DNA of 31,338 bases from Neocallimastix lanati (nom. inval.) (Eukaryota; Neocallimastigomycota; Neocallimastigomycetes; Neocallimastigales; Neocallimastigaceae), in contig JACVTC010000408.1 of the NCBI GenBank assembly GCA_016946835.1, positions 1 through 31,338 of the forward strand, read 5' to 3'. Positions within the stretch are counted from its first letter, which is position 1, and the number at the start of each line of letters is the position of its first letter. The translations under genes and the position numbers were made by a program. The notes beneath the pieces are model-generated. The model did not search any database. It was not told where the DNA came from and was given only the letters and a program-made list of their open reading frames with translations. Positions 1 to 7,989 of this stretch are shown in pieces.

Positions 1-105
1 TTAAAATATATTTTAAAATATATAAAAATTTTTAAATTTAAGAAATAATGATAATATTATATATAAAAAAAAAAAAAATTTATATTTTTATTTAGTTATA
101 TAGTT

Positions 106-156
<51 letters not shown>

Positions 157-222
157 TATTTAGTTAATAATATAAGAAAATTTGCCTTGCTATAGTATAG
201 CAAAAGTTTTAGCGGGGCATCA
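1..222 (+). other. 3' internal tail of an upstream LTR element (off window)
   Basis: No coding frame is visible. The stretch is AT-rich with an A tract of about 45 bases near 110-154. It ends in GCGGGGCATCA directly before a TGATAAAG LTR start. The same GGGGCATC word precedes the 3' LTR of the gypsy element at 12222-12229, so I read it as the untranslated 3' internal end and plus-strand primer region of a related element whose body lies left of the window. An 8-bp perfect inverted repeat, TTGCTATA/TATAGCAA, sits at 187-203. The assignment is inference from that shared junction. Confidence 0.45.
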
Positions 223-748
223 TGATAAAGAATAGAATAATAATGATATTTTTAATTAATTTTTAATAATTTATTATATAAAAATATATTATTATATTCT
301 TTACTATTAATAATTTTCTTATATTCTATATTAATAATTTTTATATTAATTATATTTTATTATTTTAAATATTAAATGTATGTAATTAATTAATTTATAT
401 GATTGGTTTTAATAATGTAATTAAATAATATAAAATATGTATTATCCATATTATTTTATGAAGGGGGCCTTTCTGAGGAAAGAAATAGTAAAAATAGTAG
501 TAATAATGAAATAGTAATAATAATTGAAAGGTTTCCCATATTGTTATAATAATAAATATTAATATTAATAAAGTTATTTTTAACAATAAAATAATTATAT
601 AATTTATAAATAATAAATATTTTTAATAATAATTCTTTAAATAAAATTTATAATGTGTAATAATAAATTCTTTTAGTGTAATTTAATAGTTATTTAATTT
701 ATCTATTTATTTAATGTTCACACTCCTTTTCTAATATGAACCTCAACA
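223..748 (+). mobile_element. 3' LTR of an upstream Ty3/gypsy-like element
   Basis: It begins TGATAAAG after a GGGGCATCA primer-like word and ends CCTCAACA. The gypsy LTRs further right begin TGATAAG and end CCTTAACA, so the ends match and this is probably a related family. Length is 526 bp against about 850 bp for the main element, so it is a different subfamily. Its right flank (AAATTAGAAAAAAG) is the start of the tRNA-Trp repeat unit, the same point where the other two gypsy-type insertions lie. The 5' end of this element is outside the window, so its target duplication cannot be checked. Confidence 0.6.
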
Positions 749-803
749 AAATTAGAAAAAAGTAACAATTAGCTTAATTTAGAAATTTCTAAAAGTGCTA
801 ATT

Positions 804-1363
804 TGTCAAAGTTTTTAGATAATTTGGTCTTAACGATTAGGTCAAGATGCCAAATTATAGTAATTAATTAATAATTTAATTTTATTATTATTATTTTATA
901 TAATTATTACTATAATTTAAATTACAATAATCCTACAAAGGATTAATCAAAAGATTTAAACATGTATTTATATAAAATAATTAATTATTAAAATATTAAT
1001 TATTAATATGAACATGCAATAATATTAATATAAGTTTGATATTGATAATGTAAAATAAGATAATAATATAAATATTTAATATAAATAAAATATAAGAATA
1101 TAATAACTAAATATTATATTTTATAATTAAAATATAATATGTAGAAATTAATTTAATGACAATCACGTGTTTACATTATTTAATATATATTAATTTCAAT
1201 ATGTTAATAATATTTAGTAATTAGTTGGCCTAGACTAATTCCTAAATATTTTAATAAAGTTAATTTAATAATAATTATTATATTATTATTTATTAATATT
1301 GAAATTCAAATAACTGAATTATCGAAATTGAAATTGAATTGAAATTCAGTTATTATCTTAACA
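804..1363 (+). mobile_element. Solo LTR, TGTCAAAG...TTAACA family, copy 1
   Basis: The 560-bp segment begins TGTCAAAG and ends CTTAACA (TGT...ACA termini). It is flanked by a perfect 5-bp duplication TAATT at 799-803 and 1364-1368. An inverted-orientation relative lies at 4151-4743 with its own duplication. There is no coding sequence, so this is a solo LTR left by LTR-LTR recombination. Near its 3' end is an inverted repeat of AATAACTGAATT type. The terminal TGTCAAA resembles the copia LTR end at 21991-21997, so a copia origin is possible but unproven. Confidence 0.85.
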
Positions 1364-2453
1364 TAATTGTCTATCAAAATTATTTTATATTTTATTTATT
1401 ATTATTATTATTATTTATTATTATTATTATTTATTATAAATATTTATTTATATTATAAATATTTTCTAGTTTAATAATTATTCTATAATTATAAATATTT
1501 TATTAACAAAACTAATAATTATTTAATTCCACATTTAATGTATTATCAATTTTTATATTTTATTATATACAAAATTATTATAACCAAGTTAATAATAAAA
1601 GTTAATAAGTTTTATTAATTACTAATTATTTATTATAATAGTTTTATAGAATAATTTATTTATAAATGTTTTTTATTAAAAGAAATAAAAAAATAATTAT
1701 ATTTGATTATAAAAATGAAGGAATAATAAAGAAATAAAAGAATAACAATAAAGAAAATAAAGAAATTATATTGTTGATAAGAATAAGATTATTAAAAGTT
1801 GTCTTTTAAAATTATTATACTATTTTTCTTGAAATACAATTTTTCATGAAGATCATAATTAATTTTTTTATTTTAATTTTATTAAAGTAGAATTATTTAA
1901 GATTTAGATAATTTAATGTGATTTAAGATTTAAAATTAATTTATAAATAATTTTTATTATCATATTTAATTTTATAATTTAATTCTTTATAAGAAAAGAA
2001 AAAAAATAAAATATTTAAACCACGAACATCCGTGATGCGACAATTCTATAAAAAAAATGTTGTAAAATGGGTACTGAATCATAATACCTTTCTAAGATTC
2101 CATGAAAGCTACATATGTAAATATGTAAAGTTATTATTATTAAAAAAAAATTTTTTGAATTCTCAGACAGGATTTCTCTAATCGAAATAAAGAAAACTAA
2201 CTCATTTTTCACAATTACTAATCAATTACTAATACCAAAAACTATTCAGATCATCCAGAAAAGGTAAAGATTTATTTCTGTAATTTTCCAATTCTTAATT
2301 CTTTACAGGTAAAAGGATCCAGTGAGAAAAACTAGGTACACTAACACCAAAACATGGACAATATTTAGGGCAACCCTCTGAGACTATTTTTCTTTTAATA
2401 AAAATATAAAAATACTAATGTCAAACTTAAAAAAAAAAAAAAATAAGAAAAAA

Positions 2454-2525
2454 TGGAGAGTGAGTGATTCGAACACCCAACCTTCCGCTCTGGAGGCGGA
2501 CGCGCTACCGTTGCGCCAACCCTCC
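2454..2525 (-). tRNA. tRNA-Trp(CCA), copy 1
   Basis: Read on the minus strand, the 72-nt sequence folds into a full cloverleaf. A 7-bp acceptor stem GGAGGGT/ACTCTCC has one G-U pair. The D stem is GCGC/GCGC. The anticodon stem TCCGC/GCGGA carries loop CTCCAGA, placing anticodon CCA (Trp codon UGG). The T stem is GGGTG/CACTC with loop TTCGAAT, and A is the discriminator base. There is no intron and CCA is not encoded. A run of T on the minus strand follows the 3' end, a normal Pol III terminator. It is identical to copies 2 and 4. Confidence 0.95.
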
Positions 2526-4085
2526 CTTGATTAAAATATTAGAAAAAAAGCAACAATTAGCTTAATTTAGAAATTCTACTAAAAGTAGAATTGTTAAATT
2601 TCCGACCTAATCTTTATAAATTTAATTGAAGTCCTTTTAACAGTTAATTTCCTATCAAAAATTAATTATTATTTATGATTATTTATTATTTATTATTTAT
2701 TAATATCATTTATTATTATTACAAATATTTTCAAGTTTAATAATTAATCTACAATTATAAACTATTTTTATTAACTATATTAATAATTATTTAATTCTAC
2801 ATTAAATGTATTATCAATTTTTATATTTTATTATATACAAAATTATTATAACCAAGTTAATAATAAAAGTTAATAAGTTTTATTAATTACTAATTATTTA
2901 TTATAATAGTTTTATGGAATAATTTATTTGTAGTATTAATCAATTCTAAATTATGCTAATTTATAGCTAATATTTATAAATTTATTTAAGTTATTTATTT
3001 TATATCTTTTTAATTTTAATGTTAATTAATTATTTATTATTAATCTTTATTAATTATTATATTAGTAAATTATTAAATTTATTTTATTTTATTTTATTTT
3101 GGTTATTATTTATTTTTTTAATATTTTAATAATTTGATAACAACGAAGAATAATTAAAAAAAATATATATTTACAAGTATTTATATTTTTACACGAATTT
3201 AAAGTATTTATAATTTTAATAAGAAAAAGAAATAAAAGAATAAATGTTTTTTATTAAAAGAAATAAAAAAATAATTATATTTGATTATAGTAATAAAGGA
3301 ATAATAAAGAAATAAAAGAATAACAATAAAGAAAATAACGAATAATAATAAAGACAATAAAGAAATGATATCGTTGATAAGAATAAGATTATTAAAAGTT
3401 GTCTTTTAAAATTGTTATACTATTTTTCTTGAAATACAATTTTTCATGAAGATCATGATTAATTTTTATTTCAATTTTATCAAAAAGAATTATTTAAGAT
3501 TTTGATAATTTAATGTGATTTAAGATTAAAAATTAATTTTTAAATATTTTTTATTATCATATTTCATTTTATAATTTAATTCTTTATAAGAAAAGAAAAG
3601 AAAAAAAAATTAAAATATTTAAAGCACGAACATCCGTGATGCGACAATTCTATAAAAAAAATGTTGTAAAATGGGGACTGAATCATAATACCTTTCTAAG
3701 ATTCCAAGAAAGCTACATATGTAAAGTTATTATTATTGAAAAAAATTTTTTTAATTCTCAGACAGGATTTCTCTAATCGAAATAGAAAAAACTAACTTAT
3801 TCTTCACTATTACTAATACCAAAACTATTCAGATCAAAAGGTAAAGATTTATTTCTGTAATTTTCCAACTCTTAATTCTTTACAGGTAAAAGGATCCAAT
3901 GAGAAAAACTAGGTATATTAACACCAAAACATGGACAACATTTAATGCAATCTTCAGAGACTATTTTTCTTTTAATAAAAATATAAAAATATTAATGTCA
4001 AATTTAAAAAAAATGGAGAGTGAGTGATTCGAACACCCAACCTTCCGCTCTGGAGGCGGACGCGCTACCGTTGCGCCAACCCTCC
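2526..4085. repeat. tRNA-Trp repeat unit, copy 2
   Basis: Complete unit of about 1560 bp, counted from the base after one tRNA to the end of the next. It is colinear with 13083-14614 and very similar by eye, including the segment around CGAACATCCGTGATGCGAC (about 3628-3646), so copies 2 and 3 form a close pair. The junction with copy 1 (CTTGATTAAAATATTAG) carries no insertion and shows the empty target site. A short cysteine-bearing frame shared by the tRNA-bearing copies lies on the minus strand just before the tRNA. Confidence 0.85.
4014..4085 (-). tRNA. tRNA-Trp(CCA), copy 2
   Basis: Identical in sequence to the copy at 2454-2525: acceptor GGAGGGT/ACTCTCC, anticodon CCA in loop CTCCAGA, T loop TTCGAAT. 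A run of A on the plus strand immediately left of the gene is the oligo-T terminator on its own strand. The gypsy 5' LTR begins at 4100, so 14 bp separate the mature tRNA 5' end from the retrotransposon. That is where a Pol III start site would be expected. Confidence 0.95.
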
Positions 4086-4150
4086 CTTGGTTAAAAATTT
4101 GATAAGAATGTACTAAATAATGCATTCTTAATTAAATCTACGATTTATTT

Positions 4151-4743
4151 TGTTAAGATAATAACTGAATTTCAATTTCAAATTCAATTTCAATAATTCA
4201 GTTATTTGAATTTCAATATTAAAAAATAATAATATAATAATTATTATTAAATTAACTTTATTAAAATATTTAGGAATTAGTCTAGGCATTGAAATTAATA
4301 TATATTAAATAATGTAAACACGTGATTGTCATATTAAATTAATTTCTACATATTATATTCTTATATTTTATTTATATTAAATATTTATATTACTATCTTA
4401 CTTTATATTATCAATATCAAACTTATATTAATACTATTACATATCCATATTAATAATTAATATTTTAATAATTAATTATTTTATATAAATACATGTTTAA
4501 ATCTTTTGATTAATCCTTTGTAGGATTATTGTAATTTAAATTATAGTAATAATTATATAAAATAATAATGTAATAAAATATTATTAAAATTAAATAAAAT
4601 TTATATTTTAAATAAAAACTTAATTATAAAATTTACTAATAACAATATGTATTAAATAAGAATAAAATTAAATTATTAATTAATTACTATAATTTGGCAT
4701 CTTGACCTAATCGTTAAGACCAAATTATCACAAAACTTTGACA
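4151..4743 (-). mobile_element. Solo LTR nested in the gypsy 5' LTR (TGTCAAA family, copy 2)
   Basis: Read on the plus strand it runs TGTTAAGATAAT...CTTTGACA, the reverse complement of the 804-1363 family. Perfect 5-bp duplications TATTT lie at 4146-4150 and 4744-4748. The empty site with a single TATTT is preserved in the 3' LTR near 12280. It is 593 bp, somewhat longer than copy 1 because of internal indels in the AT-rich middle. No coding sequence is present. Confidence 0.9.
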
Positions 4744-5181
4744 TATTTCTAATACATTATGTGTACATTATTATTTTTTGTACTTTAATAAATTTTTAAA
4801 TCCAAAGATCAAAAATTAAATCAAAAATTATATTAAACTTTATATTTTTATATTAAATTTTATATTAATAGTAATATTTTTATATATTTAAAACTTATAT
4901 TAGCAATATTAATAATAAATCTTTTTTTTTTTATTTTTATATTAATAATGAAAATTTGTATTAATAATAATTTTATATATTGATGATTAAAAATTTATAT
5001 ATTATATTATAACTTTTATTATAAAATTTTATATCGAAATGCTTTATTTTATATTGAAAAAAATTTTATTTTATTAAAAACCTTTATATTAGAATAGTAT
5101 TTTTATTTCTATTTGAATATTTTAACAGATTGTAATAAAAATTATAGCCAATTAAATAAATTCTTATTAGTAATATTTTAG

Positions 5182-5230
<49 letters not shown>

Positions 5231-5387
5231 TTTTATTAATATTATAAATGTATTTTATTTATATTGTTATAATTAAAATTTATATAACTGATTATAAAAT
5301 TCAATTTAAATTTAATAGTTTTTATAAAAAAAAAATTTAATAAAATGTAATTTAGTGGCAAGAACAACTTTTATGCCTTGAAAAAAG

Positions 5388-5395
5388 TATAAATA
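5388..5395 (+). promoter_or_regulatory. Putative TATA box in the gypsy 5' LTR
   Basis: TATAAATA follows the comparatively GC-bearing GGCAAGAACAACTTTTATGC and lies about 150 bp before the LTR end. It is conserved at 12927-12934 in the 3' LTR. Position and motif suit the Pol II promoter at the U3/R border of an LTR. In such AT-rich DNA a chance match is easy, so the support is mainly the location. Confidence 0.4.
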
Positions 5396-5549
5396 GTTGT
5401 AAATTTTGCTACCAATTTTTAAAAATCATCAAATAAAATAAAGTAAAATTAATCAAATAAAATCAAATAAAAAAAATAATAAATAAATAAATAAAATTTG
5501 TGTTTCTTATTTTATTTTTATTTAATTCTCTAAAACCTTAACATTTATA

Positions 5550-5566
5550 TGGTGGAGATATCGGGG
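5550..5566 (+). other. Primer binding site of the gypsy element
   Basis: Six bases after the LTR end is TGGTGGAGATATCGGGG. It begins with the TGG that pairs with a tRNA CCA tail. Its complement, CCCCGATATCTCCACCA, is laid out like a tRNA 3' end: T-stem strand, acceptor strand, discriminator A, CCA. The first nine bases would also pair with the local tRNA-Trp 3' end, but the match stops there, so the primer is probably another tRNA that I cannot name. Confidence 0.65.
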
Positions 5567-5630
5567 AATTAAATAGAAATAATAGTAAATAACATAGATT
5601 TTTTTTAATTTTTTTTTATTTTATATTGAT

Positions 5631-5676
5631 AAACAAGTAAGTCGTTAATCCTTTGATTAACCTATGGCGCTTGTTT
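5631..5676 (+). other. Nested stem-loop downstream of the PBS
   Basis: The outer arms are AAACAAG (5631-5637) and CTTGTTT (5670-5676). The inner arms are GTTAATC (5644-5650) and GATTAAC (5655-5661) around a CTTT loop. Two coaxial perfect 7-bp stems just after the PBS suit an RNA packaging or dimerisation element, though this role is inferred from position only. Confidence 0.5.
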
Positions 5677-6576
5677 GATATATATATAAAAAAAAAAAAA
5701 TTTTTTTTTTTAAAATAAGTAAAATTAAGATTCTAAAAAAAAAGATTGTAAATTATAACAAGGAGCGGATAGAGCTCATATACAGTGTATTTCCAGAAAA
5801 CAACAAAATATCTATTATTCATAGTAGGTTATTGGATAATAGTTATTTTGGGAATTAATTGGAAAGTAGACGAAGGTATTTGGTTACCGACCCGGTAATA
5901 ATAGTTCAGCCTTCAACGTTTCAACACACGAAGGTGCGGGTACTTTCCAAGCACTGGCGAATAAGGAGCTTACGTCACCGAAGGCGTAAGATTGTTTTTT
6001 TTTATATTTTTTTTATTTTTCTTTGTGCTAGTTATAAGGCACTTTATTATATAAAGTATCAGACTTTGGCTAACTTCGCCATTTAAATTTTTTTATTTTT
6101 TTTTCTTTATTACTGGTACTTTATTTGTTATATAATTCCTGTAATAGAATCTTAATTTACTTTGAAAATATTGTGTTTTTAGCTAATTTTTATTAGTTAA
6201 TAAAAATATTATTGAATACTTTTAAAATTTTTTTTATTCCGTACATAGATTATCGGATTAAGTTTATCCTACATAGTAATTGGGCTAGTGGGCTCTGAAC
6301 TGCTATATTTTATATTGAATATAGTAATCGTGGCACACGCGTGGCATGACACCATTAGGTAAGCTGCACGTCAGACAGTGTGTACTATCAGATTGTACGA
6401 CAATAAAGATTATTTTTTTTTGTATTTAATAATTATAATTAATTAATAATTTTATTAGCTATAACAATACAATATTTATCGTTTAAAAAGAAAAATTTTT
6501 GAAAGGTGAAAATAATAAATAAAACTTTGCTTCTAAATTTATTACTACAAATATACTAAATTACAAAATTCAAGTG

Positions 6577-6936
6577 GTCGATAAAGATTTCGAACTTAAA
6601 ATTATTCCATTAAGTTGTCGATAAAGATTTCGAACTTAAAATTATTCTATTAAGTTGTCGATAAAGATTTCGAACTTAAAATTATTCTATTAAGTTGTCG
6701 ATAAAGATTTCGAACTTAAAATTATTCTATTAAGTTGTCGATAAAGATTTCGAACTTAAAATTATTCTATTAAGTTGTCGATAAAGATTTCGAACTTAAA
6801 ATTATTCTATTAAGTTGTCGATAAAGATTTCGAACTTAAAATTATTCTTAATAAAGTAGTCGAAAAGAACCTCGTGCTTTATAATTTCTACTAAGTTGTC
6901 GATAAGGATTTCGAGCTTATATCTACTAAAGAAAGC
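6577..6936 (+). repeat. 40-bp minisatellite in the gypsy leader
   Basis: Seven near-identical 40-bp units starting GTCGATAAAGATTTCGAACT begin at 6577, 6617, 6657, 6697, 6737, 6777 and 6817. The only difference I see is a C/T at the CCATT/CTATT step. Two degenerate units follow at about 6859 and 6898. Each unit carries TCGATAAAGATTTCGA, an imperfect inverted repeat. The array ends about 140 bp before the gag ATG. Confidence 0.9.
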
Positions 6937-7076
6937 AAATAAAATTATTATTTTCAAAAGTTACTAAAATATATTGTTTTAAAAATTGATTCGATATTAA
7001 ATTACCTATTAAATTATATTTTGAAAGTTGGATTTCCCAAATTTATTTGTATTTAATCACCTCATATTTAGACAAA

Positions 7077-7577
7077 ATGTCCAAAGAAACAATTTTGAGC
7101 TTTAAAGAATTGAAAAAAGAATTGAGAGATATTGTGAAACTTAGCAAGGACAATTTAGATATTAAGTCCTGGGCTACTGAATTAAAACTTTGGATCAAGA
7201 TACAAGGTGTTACAGATCCAGAAACAATATTTAATGCTTGTTTACTTACCAGCTCTGGTGAAGTACAACGCGTTATTGAAGATTTGGGAGAAGATAGTGA
7301 TGATGAAAGTGATGATTCATCAGATGAAGAAGAAGATGATGATGAAGAAGAAAATGTTGATGATGATATTAAATTTCCTTCTCTTGGAAAAATTATTTCA
7401 AGTCTTGAAAATTTTTACGGTATTAAAGAAGACCAAAATTTACTTCTTAAAGAACTTCGTGCAATGCGAATTAAAAGAAACGAAAAGATTAAAGACTTTA
7501 ATGTAAGATATAGAACTTTGTACACTAAACTTGATAAAAAAGAGAAGAAAGCGCATTGGTGTACTAGATTATATTGA
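7077..7577 (+). CDS. gag: Gypsy gag, N-terminal part (before a frame slip)
   Basis: The first in-frame ATG (7077) starts MSKETILSFKELKK. The capsid-like region includes an LKLWIKIQGV helix, and a dense run of Asp/Glu lies at about residues 77-107. After a KIIKDFNVRYRTLYTKL-like segment typical of gag capsid C-termini, the frame leaves the gag reading near 7541 and stops at 7577. Homologous coding continues at once in the +1 frame (7531-7989), so this is the front part of one broken gag. An extra A in the AAAAAA run at 7536-7541 would explain it. A programmed +1 slip is less likely. Confidence 0.8.
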   Translation: MSKETILSFKELKKELRDIVKLSKDNLDIKSWATELKLWIKIQGVTDPETIFNACLLTSSGEVQRVIEDLGEDSDDESDDSSDEEEDDDEEENVDDDIKFPSLGKIISSLENFYGIKEDQNLLLKELRAMRIKRNEKIKDFNVRYRTLYTKLDKKEKKAHWCTRLY

Positions 7578-7989
7578 TTCTATTCAAAATAATTATGAAG
7601 CCTGGAAGAAATTATCCCTTAAAGATGATATAAGTATGGATAAAGCTTTCAAAATTGCCGAGAAAGTAGATAGACTTTCTGTAAGGAACAATAATATTAA
7701 TACCTATAATGTTAATAATTCCCAGCATAATCAAAATAATCAAAACAGTACTACTTCAAGACTTTATCCTAAAAGAAGAAACGAAACTTTCCAAACAAGT
7801 CAAACAAATAATAAACCGAAACCTCAAGATATTATAGAAGAATCAACCCAGAAAATGAGAAATTTATCCGTTAAAACTTGTTTCTTCTGTAAGGAAGAAG
7901 GTCATTACTCATACTATTGCCCTCAATTAAATCAGATTATGGAAAAAAATAAAAAAGAAATATATTCCAAAAAGTCTTTAAACTTCTAA
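7531..7989 (+). CDS. gag: Gypsy gag, C-terminal part with CCHC zinc knuckle
   Basis: This frame, +1 to the gag start, resumes after the slip at about 7545. It continues the capsid tail (IGVLDYIDSIQNNYEAW), then an Asn/Gln-rich linker, then a nucleocapsid knuckle CFFCKEEGHYSYYC, which is CX2CX4HX4C. It ends KSLNF at TAA 7987-7989. The nominal first codon at 7531 is TTG and is not a real start. The last codons TTA-AAC lie in a TTTAAAC heptamer read in the correct phase for -1 slippage into pol, so the end of gag looks functional even though its middle is broken. Confidence 0.8.
   Translation: MIKKRRKRIGVLDYIDSIQNNYEAWKKLSLKDDISMDKAFKIAEKVDRLSVRNNNINTYNVNNSQHNQNNQNSTTSRLYPKRRNETFQTSQTNNKPKPQDIIEESTQKMRNLSVKTCFFCKEEGHYSYYCPQLNQIMEKNKKEIYSKKSLNF

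Larger units (their letters stand above)
749..2525. repeat. tRNA-Trp repeat unit, copy 1 (interrupted)
   Basis: First of five direct copies of a roughly 1.5-kb unit ending in a tRNA-Trp gene. It opens with AGAAAAAAGTAACAATTAG, closely matching the openings of the other copies at about 2541, 13089, 15180 and 16698. A solo LTR interrupts it at 804-1363. About 60 bp found in the other copies is missing next to that insertion. The rest, from about 1369 to 2525, aligns by eye to the other units. It is more diverged than copies 2 and 3 are from each other. A minus-strand frame at 2015-2212 is open here but not in every copy, so I do not call it a gene. Confidence 0.75.
4100..5543 (+). mobile_element. 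5' LTR of the gypsy element (interrupted)
   Basis: It begins TGATAAGAATG and ends CCTTAACA, like the 3' LTR at 12232-13082. After removing the 593-bp nested solo LTR and one 5-bp duplication it is about 846 bp against 851 bp. A roughly 38-base A tract (about 5191-5228) is shared with the 3' LTR, where it is a few bases longer. The two were identical at integration, so the remaining differences date the insertion. The 3' LTR shows the undisturbed site GATTTATTTCTAATAC, which proves the nested element came later. Confidence 0.92.
5567..7076 (+). other. Untranslated leader of the gypsy element
   Basis: About 1.5 kb separate the PBS from the gag ATG, long for a gypsy leader. It contains a nested stem-loop (5631-5676), a relatively GC-rich part (about 5860-5990 and 6240-6400) and a 40-bp minisatellite. 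A 75-codon frame at 5859-6086 has no ATG and no recognisable domain, so I treat it as chance. Leaders of retroelements usually carry packaging and dimerisation signals. The GC-rich islands are candidates, but nothing here proves it. Confidence 0.6.

Noticed and set aside
2015-2212. 65-codon minus-strand frame in repeat copy 1
   Set aside because: The frame is broken by indels in the equivalent place of other copies, although some stretches (ILERYYDSVPILQH) are kept in copies 2 and 3.
3628-3700. Box C/D snoRNA in the repeat unit
   Set aside because: GTGATGC and ACTGA resemble C and D boxes, but spacing is short, no terminal stem is seen, and copies 4 and 5 lose the C-like box.
5859-6086. 75-codon frame in the gypsy leader
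   Set aside because: It begins at TTG rather than ATG, has no domain, and ends in T-rich DNA; it is more likely part of the untranslated leader.
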